Counted from the stretch's first letter, positions 19,106 through 30,337 are shown. The stretch: DNA of 64,000 nt from Nostoc sp. TCL240-02 (GCF_013343235.1 NZ_CP040094.1:5389001-5453000); one strand, 5' to 3'. A program made the numbers and translations. The notes: a model not told the origin generated them from the sequence alone.

Positions 19106-21664
19106 TCAAACATCTAAGTAAGAAACAGAAGCAATTTCTGAAAGAATCTGTAACCAAGTAGGAATTGCTACCTCTGGTGGTAAGTCCCCAGCCGCTAAAT
19201 ATCTCAGCAAAGTTTCTTTTTTTGAAAGGTTTTGCAAACTAGGAATAATTTGATCCAAAATACCTTCGATTTCCGAATTAATTTGCTGATTAACTTCGCT
19301 AACATACTGTACAAGATGGAGACTAGCACTAGCAGTAATTTCATCTCGCAGTCGCAGTACTAAAAGTTGGTGATTGCTCGATCTTGATAAACCCTGACTT
19401 TTTTCTGGTGCCCAGTCAAAGATTTGACCAACGTTGTGTTTCTCGTCTTGACGCGCTAGGGGAAAGATGGTTTCAGGTGCAACGGTTTTATCTTTACTAG
19501 TGATTTCCGAAACGATCGCTTCTTTCCATTCGTTAGGATCGCACCCTAGTAATAATTTGTAAAAGAGATCGGCATCTTCAAAACCAAATTTCTCTTCAAT
19601 TTCTTTTTCCATATCTAGATGGAAAAATGCTTGCAATTGTTCGCGTTCTGGGGCTACATAATTTGACAATTGATTCAACAAATCTACCACTGCTTGATGG
19701 ATGCGATCGCGGGCAAAATCTTCTACTTCCTTAACGGTTTTTTCAAATACTGGATAAAAATCATCGCTCTTGGTTGGCAAAGAAGTATTTACACGATTTC
19801 CCCGATCGAATAATTTCCCGGCTGCACCTTTAGATTCCGCCAGAGCGATCGCTCCATTGTTGGCTTTGTTGAAGAGTAAAGTCCACTGGTTCCAATTAAG
19901 GATTCTAAAAGTGAGTTCGTCTTTAACTACATCACTGACGACAACACCACGCCGATCTTTCAGTGGTTCTGTCCCTAAATCTTTTTGAAAATTCCTGTAG
20001 ATTTTATCCAAACTTTCGATCACATAGCGCAACTCAAGAAAGGCGGGGCTGTCTCCTGTAGGGATACCTTGCTCGTGAATTTCATCTATGATGTCTTTCA
20101 AGTGGTCTTGTTGCTGACTCACTACATCAGAAGCTCTGCGAGTATCTTCATACAGTTGCTTCAAACCGTGATTTGCTACGTGAGTTTGAATCACTTCCCG
20201 TAGCTTACTAAGTCCGCCATCTTGACCAAAATAACCTAGCTGTTTACCTAAATTACTGCGGGGATCGGTGTCTAACAGCCGTTCGCTTAATAGCTCCCAT
20301 TTATTTTGTAGCCGTTTAGACCGATCTAGGTAATCAGGATAGTCCAAGTTAGCCAAAAAATCTGGTGAGCCGGCTTTGACTGTACTAGAACGTTTTGCTA
20401 ATTCAGCCAGTCCCAACAATGGCGACAGTAAAACGATGCGGTCTTTTTGGGTTGTAAAGGCTTCTGCACCGTCAATGGTAGTTTGCAGAACTTTGAGTTT
20501 TTGGAGAACGGTTTCCTCTTTTAAATGTGAACTATCTTCAATCAATTGATCGAGTTCTCTTTCGCCACCTTCACTATCTAAAGGCAGTTGATCGAAGCGA
20601 CCCACACCGACGAGAATCAAATCTTTCAGGTCTTGTCCCGGTCGCTGCTGCTGCATCATCGTAAAGATTTTATTGGCGCGATCGCTACCTGGAGATTTAC
20701 CATTGAGCAATACCAAAATAGTTTGTACTTCTGCTAATTCCCGCAACGACAAAAAGGTATCCCTAGCGCCCGAATTAGCAGCCCCCAATCCTGGAAAGTC
20801 GATCAGAATAAATTTAGCTGCACCTGCAAAATCCCAAATTTCTCGTGAGATTTTCACATCAATATCGACGCGGCGAATTAGTGGGAAACTGTTTTGCAAT
20901 AACTTTGTTGGTAGCCTGTGGGGTGGACTTGGTAATCGGATATGCGCTGGAGGTAAATCCTCAAATTTCAGACTTTGGATTGCCATTGGCTGTTCAACCA
21001 GTTGTAGCCCCTCACGGGCAGTAGTAGCATCAATCTGGTAGTGCCCACCACACATAACTTCCCCATAAGCTTGATAAGCCCGCAGGAATAATACCAACTC
21101 CCGGAGTAAATAACGTAGCTCTAAATTGTTACTGCTATTCCAAGCCTCTTCACACCAGCTAATAATATCTGTCCCAGAGTTGAGTTTCGATACTGGTATT
21201 GGAGGAAGCCCTGCTGCTGTCGTGCGTTTATGGGCTTCTCCTAGCATGAAGCGTAGACACTCATGTACACCTTCGTGAGAAAGATACTCTACAGTGAAAT
21301 TACTTAATTGAGTAGTTGCAAAGTCATCTTGCGGAATGATATGTATTGCGGTAACATTACCTGTAGTCGGGTTTTCACTGACTGGTAAAGCATCTGCATA
21401 TCCAATTAGACTGCCTAAAAGTAAAGTTTTCCCGCTACTGAATTCCCCCATCACCCCAATTTTGACAGGTGAAGTTGCAAGGTCTACAGTTTTCTGGGCA
21501 GCTGACCGCAAACGCAGGAGACAGTCATCAAGACTAGCTGGAACCCAATCTTCTTGTTTTGAAGGGTGCTGGGGCACAGAATCTATCTTTCGGAGGATGA
21601 ATTCGCCGTACTCCTTAAAACGGCCCAGTTTATCTGGTTCCATAAAGTAGTTCCCGCCTAACAT
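19106..21664 (-). CDS. Dynamin-like large GTPase
   Basis: 852 residues. GTPase motifs: G1 GVMGEFSSGKTLLLGSL (about residue 67), G2 region NPTTGNVTAIH, G3 LIDFPGLGAANSGARDT (about 283) and a degenerate G4 in VGVGRFDQLP. The spacing and the PTTGNVT switch are dynamin-like. The remainder is long helices (for example about 500-560 and 640-760), as in dynamin stalks, with no clear membrane helix. It is the promoter-proximal gene of a unit with an HSP70-like ATPase and an unknown protein. MEPDKLG, six codons in, is an alternative start. Confidence 0.82.
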   Translation of the reverse strand: MLGGNYFMEPDKLGRFKEYGEFILRKIDSVPQHPSKQEDWVPASLDDCLLRLRSAAQKTVDLATSPVKIGVMGEFSSGKTLLLGSLIGYADALPVSENPTTGNVTAIHIIPQDDFATTQLSNFTVEYLSHEGVHECLRFMLGEAHKRTTAAGLPPIPVSKLNSGTDIISWCEEAWNSSNNLELRYLLRELVLFLRAYQAYGEVMCGGHYQIDATTAREGLQLVEQPMAIQSLKFEDLPPAHIRLPSPPHRLPTKLLQNSFPLIRRVDIDVKISREIWDFAGAAKFILIDFPGLGAANSGARDTFLSLRELAEVQTILVLLNGKSPGSDRANKIFTMMQQQRPGQDLKDLILVGVGRFDQLPLDSEGGERELDQLIEDSSHLKEETVLQKLKVLQTTIDGAEAFTTQKDRIVLLSPLLGLAELAKRSSTVKAGSPDFLANLDYPDYLDRSKRLQNKWELLSERLLDTDPRSNLGKQLGYFGQDGGLSKLREVIQTHVANHGLKQLYEDTRRASDVVSQQQDHLKDIIDEIHEQGIPTGDSPAFLELRYVIESLDKIYRNFQKDLGTEPLKDRRGVVVSDVVKDELTFRILNWNQWTLLFNKANNGAIALAESKGAAGKLFDRGNRVNTSLPTKSDDFYPVFEKTVKEVEDFARDRIHQAVVDLLNQLSNYVAPEREQLQAFFHLDMEKEIEEKFGFEDADLFYKLLLGCDPNEWKEAIVSEITSKDKTVAPETIFPLARQDEKHNVGQIFDWAPEKSQGLSRSSNHQLLVLRLRDEITASASLHLVQYVSEVNQQINSEIEGILDQIIPSLQNLSKKETLLRYLAAGDLPPEVAIPTWLQILSEIASVSYLDV

Positions 21665-22533
21665 GAATTTCTGTGAGCTTTATAACATATAAAATACGAT
21701 TGCTAGCCATTATTACAACCTGTTGATATCACATTTAGCATTTCTCTCATTTAATTTGCGACTTTGGGATGAGACATTTTGAACAGTCAAGACAATTTTG
21801 AAAAATCGGGTTTTTCAGAGAAAGTTGAAAAGGAATTCAGAAATCAGAAGTCAGAACATATAAAGTAAGTTTTTATACATAAGTTGGTTAAAAATTCTAA
21901 CAAAAATGTGGGCATTAAATCCTTTTAGACCAGTAATTTTAAGAGAATTTATGAAAAAATTAGGTGAATATAATTCGCTACTACACAACCAAAGTTTACT
22001 TACACGGAAGACATGAAAAATCAAAAATTTCAAACCCATAGAGGTGGATTTTGTCTGTATAGCAGTCACTTATAGTCGCCAGGACTTTAATTCATGCTGA
22101 ATTCTTCTTGATAAAAAATCAATATTTATTTGATATGAAATTATGGATTATTATGAATTTCTGATAAAGATATTATCGCCCATAGCGACTCATATAGTTT
22201 TTGTGAAGCTCAATAAGGTTTTGAGCTATGTGATTACATAGCTCAGATGAATTTAAAGGTAATTTTAAGAATAAACAGAGTCGAATAATTTTCCTGACAG
22301 ATGAATATTTTAAATTTCACCAAAAATCATGAAGTTTATCTTAATGATAACTTCAGCATTTTTTTAATTTATTTACAATAGAAAAGCAATTGTTGGAGAT
22401 ATAAAAATAAATAAAGTATTAAGATAAAATAACAGGCCATAATCAAGATGATATCCCTTTATTAACAAATTCTATACAAATTCTATTTTCAGACATATTA
22501 CCTTAATAATTTAGGCAGAGCAGGCAGGCAAAA
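21665..22533. other. Gene-free AT-rich spacer
   Basis: About 870 bp between divergent genes. A 72-codon minus-strand frame at 21851-22069 has no ribosome binding site, odd composition and no family resemblance, so I do not call it. The interval must hold promoters for the GTPase unit and for the kinase at 22534. Confidence 0.6.
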
Positions 22534-25341
22534 GTGTTTTCTAAAAAGGTGCAAAGCTACATTAACCAAATCATGGTTCAAGAGGAAGTAATACAACAGG
22601 ATGAAAAAGTATTTTGCCAGCAGGCAGACACTTCTCCTCTGATGATTTGGATGGCTGGATGCAATGCACTTTATTGCTACTTGAATTCAAATTGGCTGGA
22701 ATTTACTGGAACCCATCTAACAAAAGGCGGGTCTGCATCTGCTCGACGAGAAGAGATAAGCAATATCTGGGCTGGTAGCGTCCATCCAGAAGATCGACAA
22801 CGATGTAAAAATATATACTTGAAAGCATTTGCAACGTATAATTCTTTCCAGAGGCAATATCGCCTGCGTCGGTCTGATGGCAAATATCGCTGGATTTTAG
22901 ATACAGCAGCGCCACGATTTTCAGCAGATGGCAGCTTTGCGGGTTACATCGGTTATTGTGTGGATGTAACAGAAGTGCGATTACCCCTGAGACAAGACTG
23001 CTTGGCATCTACAAATTCATCTCGTCGTCTCAGCAAATTAACAGAACAAAAACAGGCGGCAGAATTAAAAAAAGCACAAAAGCAACTACAAGCCGAAACC
23101 GCAAAACGTCAAGTAGTTGAATCACAGTTACGTCAAAAAACATCAGAATTTACAGCGATTTTGCAAGTGCTTCCTGATTTGTACTTTCGGATCGATGCTG
23201 ATGGAAGTATTCTGGATTACAAACCAGGAAAAATTGAGAATCTGTATATTTCAACAGAAGATTGTCAGGGCAAAAGTTTGCAAGAATGCCTACCAACTGC
23301 TATCTGCGATCGCTTACAGCAAGCAATAACTCAAGTACTCGAAACTCAATCTTCAGTCAGTTTTGAATATACCTTACCGCTTCCACAAGGGAATCATAAT
23401 TTTGAAGCTAGGTTATTACCATTACCAGACCGGCAAATCATAGTTCTTGTCCGCGACACCAGCGACAAAGTACAAGCAGCATTAATAGAAAGCGATGCCA
23501 AGTTTCGCACCATTATTGAAAACGCTAATAACATTATTTTTGCGCTGACACTTGAAGGGATATTTTCTTACGTTTCTCCTAACTGGACTGAAATTTTTGG
23601 GCATGAGGTTGCAGAAGTTGAAGGCCAATCCTTTGTTCCCTTTGTACATCCTGACGATGTGCCCATCTGTGCAGATTATTTCCAAAGAATTGCGACAATA
23701 ACCGAAAAGCAAGACCCAATTGAATATCGGGTAAAACACAAAAATGGCACTTGGCGATGGCATACAAGCAACTCATCTGCTATTAGAGATGCCAATGGTA
23801 ATGTTTTAAACTTCGTTGGCATTTGCCATGACACCACCGATCGCAAACAAGCAGAAGTCGCACTCAGAGAATGTGCCCAACGGGAAGCATTACTCAATCG
23901 TCTTTCTAACCAGATTCGAGCTTCCTTGGATCTCAATTACATTGTGGAAACCGCAGTGCGGGAGATCCGTGACTTATTCCAGATCGATCGCTGCGCCTTC
24001 TTTTGGTATCGGCAAGACGCTGAGGTTCCCTACTGGGAGAAAGTCTACGAAGCGAAAAGTTCCTTTTTACCCTGTCTGCTTGACGAACAAGAAGCAACTA
24101 GTGCAGAAATCGAACTCATCGCAGCCAAAACCTTGAATAGAGAAATTATCCGTATTAATGATGTAGAGACTGTGGGCGATTGCACTGCACAGCTATTTTT
24201 GCAGGATTTTGGTTTCACTGCCTTTATGTCGCTACCTGTACACACCCAATCTGGTGAAATAGGCACATTTAGCTGTGGTTCTTGTGGTGGTTTCCGGCCT
24301 TGGCTAGACAACGAAGTAGAATTACTACAGGCAGTTACAGTTCAAATAGCGATCGCCATTGACCAAGCTAAACTCTACACCCAAAGTCGTATTGCTGCCC
24401 AAACTGCCCAAGACAAAGCCCAACAATTAGAAGCAGCATTACTAGAACTTCAACAGACCCAAGCGCAACTGATTCAAACCGAAAAAATGTCCAGTTTGGG
24501 ACAATTGGTTGCAGGTATTGCCCACGAAATCAATAATCCCGTCAATTTTATCTACGGCAATATTAGCCACGCCCGTGAATATACTAAAGATTTATTGCAC
24601 TTGGTAGAACTTTATCAACAGAGTTACTGCCCACCAACACGAGAGATTCACGAACAAATCTACAACATAGATTTAGACTTTCTCAAGCAAGATTTGCCTA
24701 AAATTCTGGATTCTATGAACATGGGAGCCGAACGTATTCGGCAGATAGTCTTATCTTTACGTAATTTTTCTCGCCTTGATGAAGACGGCACGAAAGCAGT
24801 AAATCTTCATGAAGGTATTGATAGCACCTTACTGCTGTTGCAAAATCGTTTGAAAGCCAAACCAGGATGTCCCGAAATTCAAGTAATCCGAGACTATGGC
24901 AACCTACCACCAGTAGTCTGTCACGCTGGACAGATGAATCAGGTGTTTATGAATTTGCTGGCAAATGCGATCGATGTTTTAGAAGAGGGAGTAGGGAATA
25001 GGGACTGGGGAATAGGGACTGGGGACAGGGAGAAAGATTTCCAAATACCAAAAGCCCCATGCTCCATACCCACAATTCGCATTCGTACCCTTATCAAAGA
25101 AGACCGTGTAATTATTGGCTTTGCTGACAATGGCCCAGGCATGACTGAAGAAGTACGCAAACGCTTATTTGACCCCTTCTTTACTACAAAACCCGTGGGT
25201 AAAGGCACGGGTATGGGATTATCAATTAGCTACCAAATTGTCGTCCAAAAACACGGCGGGCAAATCCAGTGTATTTCATCACCAGGAGAAGGTGCGGAGT
25301 TTGTCATCATGATTCCACTACATGAGCAACCTTCAACATAG
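22534..25341 (+). CDS. Multi-PAS/GAF sensor histidine kinase
   Basis: 935 residues with no membrane helix, so probably cytoplasmic. Order: PAS/PAC (about 30-155), coiled coil (165-205), PAS (210-315), PAS/PAC (325-440), GAF (455-620), HisKA-type helix with IAHEINNPVNF (phospho-acceptor His about 664), and HATPase with NQVFMNLLANAIDV, FADNGPGMTEE and GKGTGMGLSIS. The HATPase carries an in-frame heptamer insert (24990-25032) between the N and G1 boxes. The start is GTG at 22534, or ATG at 22573. Signal and partner are unknown. Confidence 0.9.
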   Translation: MFSKKVQSYINQIMVQEEVIQQDEKVFCQQADTSPLMIWMAGCNALYCYLNSNWLEFTGTHLTKGGSASARREEISNIWAGSVHPEDRQRCKNIYLKAFATYNSFQRQYRLRRSDGKYRWILDTAAPRFSADGSFAGYIGYCVDVTEVRLPLRQDCLASTNSSRRLSKLTEQKQAAELKKAQKQLQAETAKRQVVESQLRQKTSEFTAILQVLPDLYFRIDADGSILDYKPGKIENLYISTEDCQGKSLQECLPTAICDRLQQAITQVLETQSSVSFEYTLPLPQGNHNFEARLLPLPDRQIIVLVRDTSDKVQAALIESDAKFRTIIENANNIIFALTLEGIFSYVSPNWTEIFGHEVAEVEGQSFVPFVHPDDVPICADYFQRIATITEKQDPIEYRVKHKNGTWRWHTSNSSAIRDANGNVLNFVGICHDTTDRKQAEVALRECAQREALLNRLSNQIRASLDLNYIVETAVREIRDLFQIDRCAFFWYRQDAEVPYWEKVYEAKSSFLPCLLDEQEATSAEIELIAAKTLNREIIRINDVETVGDCTAQLFLQDFGFTAFMSLPVHTQSGEIGTFSCGSCGGFRPWLDNEVELLQAVTVQIAIAIDQAKLYTQSRIAAQTAQDKAQQLEAALLELQQTQAQLIQTEKMSSLGQLVAGIAHEINNPVNFIYGNISHAREYTKDLLHLVELYQQSYCPPTREIHEQIYNIDLDFLKQDLPKILDSMNMGAERIRQIVLSLRNFSRLDEDGTKAVNLHEGIDSTLLLLQNRLKAKPGCPEIQVIRDYGNLPPVVCHAGQMNQVFMNLLANAIDVLEEGVGNRDWGIGTGDREKDFQIPKAPCSIPTIRIRTLIKEDRVIIGFADNGPGMTEEVRKRLFDPFFTTKPVGKGTGMGLSISYQIVVQKHGGQIQCISSPGEGAEFVIMIPLHEQPST
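24990..25032 (+). repeat. In-frame heptamer repeat in HATPase domain
   Basis: GGGAATAGGGACTGGGG-type units add about 20 residues (NRDWGIGTGDRE) between the N-box and G1 box, in the lid region that tolerates length variation. Confidence 0.75.
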
Positions 25342-25738
25342 ATACAACTTTAATCTTTTCTTAATCAAAAAATTAACCTATTGGTTGTTAACTAAGATTA
25401 ATTCACTTTTTGCTGCAACATTTTAACCCCCCAAAAACCTAAAATTTACAGGAATTGGGGGGATTATTTGTACTAGTAGAGTGAGTTATGACTAGAAATA
25501 TTACAGTTCAATTGATTGAAAAACGTTGTAATGGTAATAAGCTGTCGCGCCTACAAGTTGCACCATTTTTCAATAAAAGCTGGAAACCCTCTCCCTGCCC
25601 CCTGCTCCCTGCCCCCCTGCGGTCTCAATGTGCAAATTAAAAGCTTAACAGCTTACTATCGCCTGCGTCGGCATAGCCCAACCCTGGCGATAGCACCTTA
25701 AAAAAAATCCCTGAATACAAGTAAAGTAGAAGGCTGGG
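25342..25738. other. Spacer with inverted repeat
   Basis: No credible gene. AACCCCCCAA (25425-25434) and TTGGGGGGATT (25455-25465) form a stem that may terminate the kinase transcript. A C-rich CCCTGCCCCCTGCTCC tract lies near 25590. Confidence 0.55.
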
Positions 25739-26461
25739 ATGATACAACCCCAAGGTCAAAATAGTATCACCTACACACGGGTTATTCATCTAAGTCACGT
25801 GATTGACATAGATATTCCCCAGTGGCCTGGAGATCCCACAGTCGAATTTGAAACTGTGGCTGAACTCAATAATGATGGCTATTACCTCCGACGTTTCGCC
25901 TTGGGGGAACATAGCGCTACCCATATCAACGCTCCTAACAGCTTTCATAGCTATAGTATGGGAATTGACCAATACCCGGCTCAATCTCTAGTTGTACCTG
26001 CGGTGGTTATAGATATTCGGCAAGCCACAGCCGTGAATTCTGATTATGCGCTGACTGTTGCTGATGTTTTGGCTTGGGAAGAAGAATACGGTGAAATTCC
26101 TCAAGGCTGCGTAGTTATACTGAATACTGGCTGGCAAAAAAAGTGGTTTGATAAAAGTGCATTTCTAAATCATGATGCTCAAGGTATTGCTCATTTTCCA
26201 GGGTTTGGTAGTGATGCAACTCAATTTTTACTGAAGGAGCGGCAAATCGCTGGAGTGGGAATTGATACTCATGGTGTAGACCCTGGACAGGATAACACTT
26301 TTGCTACTAATCGCCTGGTATTGGAAAAACCGCGTATTATTTTAGAAAATCTCACCAATTTAGATCAGTTACCACCTAAAGGTACTACTTTAGCGATCGG
26401 GATTCTTCGGTTGCGTGGTGGTTCTGGTTCTCCTGTGGGTGTCTTGGCGTTAGTGCCTTAA
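25739..26461 (+). CDS. Cyclase-family metal-dependent hydrolase (kynurenine formamidase-like)
   Basis: 240 residues of the putative cyclase/formamidase family (PF04199 type). Evidence: HLSHVIDIDIPQWPGDP near the start, GEHSATHINAPNSF with the metal-binding HSATHI(N/D)AP signature, and later GVGIDTHGVDPGQ. Members hydrolyse amides such as N-formylkynurenine. The actual substrate is not evident. ALDH follows by 87 bp on the same strand, so the two may act in one catabolic step series. Confidence 0.85.
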   Translation: MIQPQGQNSITYTRVIHLSHVIDIDIPQWPGDPTVEFETVAELNNDGYYLRRFALGEHSATHINAPNSFHSYSMGIDQYPAQSLVVPAVVIDIRQATAVNSDYALTVADVLAWEEEYGEIPQGCVVILNTGWQKKWFDKSAFLNHDAQGIAHFPGFGSDATQFLLKERQIAGVGIDTHGVDPGQDNTFATNRLVLEKPRIILENLTNLDQLPPKGTTLAIGILRLRGGSGSPVGVLALVP

Positions 26462-26548
26462 TTTTTATATCAATATTTCTATCTCACACCAATTTTTTAA
26501 ACTTGAGGATAACCTAGAAAGCAAGCAAACTTAGTACACAAAGTTCCA

Positions 26549-28072
26549 GTGGATAATCAGCCGGAGATTTTCAAGATGACAACTCCGCTATCTTGCCGCA
26601 ATTACATCGATGGTCAATGGTTGAGTGCTGTAGGAGAAGTAACTTTAGAAAGTCGCAACCCTGCAAACAAAACCGAAATCGTTGCCACATTTCCCCGTTC
26701 CCAAGTTAATGATGTAGATACAGCAGTAGCCGCAGCCCGTAAAGCTTACCACAGTTGGCGTACAGTCCCGGCCCCAGCGAGGGCAGAATACATCTTTCGC
26801 GTCGGGGAAATATTACTCCAGCATAAAGAAGAACTTGCCCAGTTAATCAGTCGAGAAATGGGTAAACCCCTAACAGAAGCTAGGGGAGATGTCCAAGAAG
26901 GTATTGACTGTGCCTTTTACACTGCTGGCGAAGGACGGCGACTATTCGGGCAAACCACACCATCAGAAATGTCCAATAAATTCGCCATGACTGTGCGAAT
27001 GCCCATAGGAGTTTGTGCCTTAATTACTCCCTGGAATTTCCCTGTGGCAATTCCTTGCTGGAAAGCTATGCCAGCTTTGGTGTGTGGCAATACAGTCATC
27101 CTCAAACCTGCCGAAGATACCTCCGCCTGTGCAACTAAATTGATTGAAATTTTCCAAAAAGCAGGTTTACCACCAGGAGTAATTAACTTAGTACATGGTG
27201 TGGGAGAAGAAGTAGGCAAAGCTTTAGTTGAGCATCCTAATGTAGATTTAGTATCTTTTACCGGTTCTTCAGAAACGGGTGCTTTTGTTGGCGCTACTTG
27301 CGGCCGCACTCACAAGCGCGTCTGTCTAGAAATGGGTGGTAAAAATGCCCAAGTGGTAATGGAAGATGCCGATTTAGAACTTGCTTTAGATGGCGCAGTG
27401 TGGGGAGCATTTGGAACAACCGGTCAACGGTGTACGGCTACTAGTCGACTGATTTTGCATCGTGATATTAAAGAAAAATTTACTACCATGCTTTATGAGC
27501 GTACTAGTAAGTTACGCTTAGGTGCTGGTAATGACACTAATACAGATATTGGCCCGATTGTCAATGATAAGCAACTCAAACAGGTGAGCAAATATTTGGA
27601 TATCGCTCGTGATGAAGGAGCAAAGGTTTTAATTGGTGGAGAAATTGCTCTTGAAGGCGAATTGAAAAATGGTTACTTCTTTCAACCAACTATTTTGGAT
27701 GATGTAACTCCTGATATGCGCGTCGCCCGTGAAGAGATATTTGGGCCAGTGGTGGCATTGATTGAGGTTAGTTCCTTTGAGGATGCGATCGCAATTCTCA
27801 ACGATAGCAATTACGGTCTTTCTTCTTCAGTTTACACCCGCGATATCAATCGGGCTTTTACTGCCATGCGCGACATCGAAGCAGGTATCACCTATATTAA
27901 CGGCCCTACTATTGGCGCAGAAGTACATTTGCCCTTTGGTGGCGTGAAACAAACTGGTAACGGACACCGCGAAGCTGGAACTACTGCCTTGGATGTTTTC
28001 ACAGAATGGAAAAGCGTTTATGTTGACTTTTCTGGAAGTTTGCAACGCGCTCAGATAGATAACCGCAGTTAA
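26549..28072 (+). CDS. NAD(P)-dependent aldehyde dehydrogenase
   Basis: 507 residues from GTG, or 498 from the ATG at 26576 (MTTPLSCRNYIDGQW), which looks the more natural start. Motifs: TPWNFPVAIPCWK and ILKPAEDT (cofactor site), FTGSSETGA, LEMGGKNAQVVMEDAD with the general base Glu about 261, and GTTGQRCTATSR with the catalytic Cys about 295. The C-terminal EIFGPVVALIEV and PFGGVKQTGNG are typical. Sequence style is closest to semialdehyde dehydrogenases; the substrate is unknown. Confidence 0.93.
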   Translation: MDNQPEIFKMTTPLSCRNYIDGQWLSAVGEVTLESRNPANKTEIVATFPRSQVNDVDTAVAAARKAYHSWRTVPAPARAEYIFRVGEILLQHKEELAQLISREMGKPLTEARGDVQEGIDCAFYTAGEGRRLFGQTTPSEMSNKFAMTVRMPIGVCALITPWNFPVAIPCWKAMPALVCGNTVILKPAEDTSACATKLIEIFQKAGLPPGVINLVHGVGEEVGKALVEHPNVDLVSFTGSSETGAFVGATCGRTHKRVCLEMGGKNAQVVMEDADLELALDGAVWGAFGTTGQRCTATSRLILHRDIKEKFTTMLYERTSKLRLGAGNDTNTDIGPIVNDKQLKQVSKYLDIARDEGAKVLIGGEIALEGELKNGYFFQPTILDDVTPDMRVAREEIFGPVVALIEVSSFEDAIAILNDSNYGLSSSVYTRDINRAFTAMRDIEAGITYINGPTIGAEVHLPFGGVKQTGNGHREAGTTALDVFTEWKSVYVDFSGSLQRAQIDNRS

Positions 28073-28204
28073 TTTTGTAATACAGCGATTTTTCAGTTGA
28101 GTAGACTATAAAAAAGACCTAACCCCTAGCCCCTTCCCTACTAGCGTTGGGGAGTAAGCCTTTTAGAAGAGAGAATCTAACTAACATGCATTGAAATGCA
28201 AAAT

Positions 28205-28254
28205 TTGTAGTATCCCCTTGACATCATGGAGAGTACATACTACATTTGTAGTAT
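28205..28254 (+). promoter_or_regulatory. Promoter with palindromic operator for the Ro/RNA locus
   Basis: A -35 TTGACA (28218-28223) is 17 nt from a -10-like TACATT (28241-28246). The -10 lies inside a perfect palindrome, ATACTACA-TT-TGTAGTAT (28237-28254), and another TGTAGTAT lies at 28206-28213, upstream of the -35. TGTAGTAT recurs at 33079 before the last RNA of the cluster, suggesting one regulator binds both. Transcription would start about 28253. Confidence 0.65.
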
Positions 28255-28287
28255 GATCACAAAGACGACAACAAAAGGCAAAACTAA

Positions 28288-28430
28288 AACCTCTTAGAAG
28301 CTTGACAATTGCATAGATGCCACTTTTGGGGCCGCGATTGGTGTTCGACTGCTCCGAAGCCAACAAACGGACGGTTGCAGGATTCGGGTTCAATTCCCGA
28401 CGGCTCCATTTGCTTTGACTTCTATTGAAG
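28288..28430 (+). ncRNA. RNA-1: mimic of the tRNA-like domain of tmRNA
   Basis: Core at 28328-28408. The acceptor GGGGCCG pairs with CGGCTCC followed by A. The D-arm replacement ATTGGTGTTCGAC closely matches the start of ssrA RNAs, which have TTCGAC at this place, and a T-arm TCGGG-TTCAATT-CCCGA follows. Where tmRNA has its long mRNA-like part there is only a short TCCG/CGGA hairpin and no tag reading frame. A flanking stem TAGAAG/CTTCTA (28295-28300 with 28417-28423) encloses it. It is the first RNA after the promoter. Confidence 0.75.
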
Positions 28431-28472
28431 GTTGGAATAACCTCAATTAGAGCATCGCAATTATACAAACTT

Positions 28473-28679
<207 letters not shown>

Positions 28680-28696
28680 CTTATATCAATTCGTGA

Positions 28697-28918
<222 letters not shown>

Positions 28919-28924
28919 ATTTTG

Positions 28925-29061
28925 TTCCGCGCCCTGACTTGTGAAGTCTACACACACTCCGGCAACGGAATGCAGGTTCAATTCCTGTCGCTCCCGCTAA
29001 TGGGAGCGTAGCCAAACTGGTAAAGGCAATCGTGAAAACTGCTTTGCTAACTTGCGCGGAA
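28925..29061 (+). ncRNA. RNA-B: Y-RNA-like stem carrying a circularly permuted class II tRNA
   Basis: Perfect outer stem TTCCGCGC (28925-28932) with GCGCGGAA (29054-29061), and conserved GCCCTGA and AACTTGC flanks. Inside, the tRNA halves are in reverse order: long variable arm TCCG-GCAA-CGGA, T-arm GCAGG-TTCAATT-CCTGT, acceptor 3' strand CGCTCCC (28989-28995), linker GCTAAT, acceptor 5' strand GGGAGCG (29002-29008), then D-arm GCC...GGC. The acceptor is closed by the linker, so the body hangs from its anticodon stem. The variable arm marks a Leu/Ser/Tyr-type model. Confidence 0.75.
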
Positions 29062-29119
29062 TTACAATTATTTAAATCGTATTTGTCTATAATTTTTACC
29101 CAATACGGAGGTGAGTTCA

Positions 29120-29912
<793 letters not shown>

Positions 29913-29920
29913 AATTTTTA

Positions 29921-30042
<122 letters not shown>

Positions 30043-30077
30043 TGATTTTATTTCATTTCAATATGGAGGTGAGAACG

Positions 30078-30337
<260 letters not shown>

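Noticed and set aside
21851..22069. 72-codon minus-strand frame
   Set aside because: No ribosome site, unusual composition and no family resemblance; it lies in an AT-rich spacer.
25516..25701. 61-codon plus-strand frame after the kinase
   Set aside because: Runs through a C-rich repeat and has no coding character.
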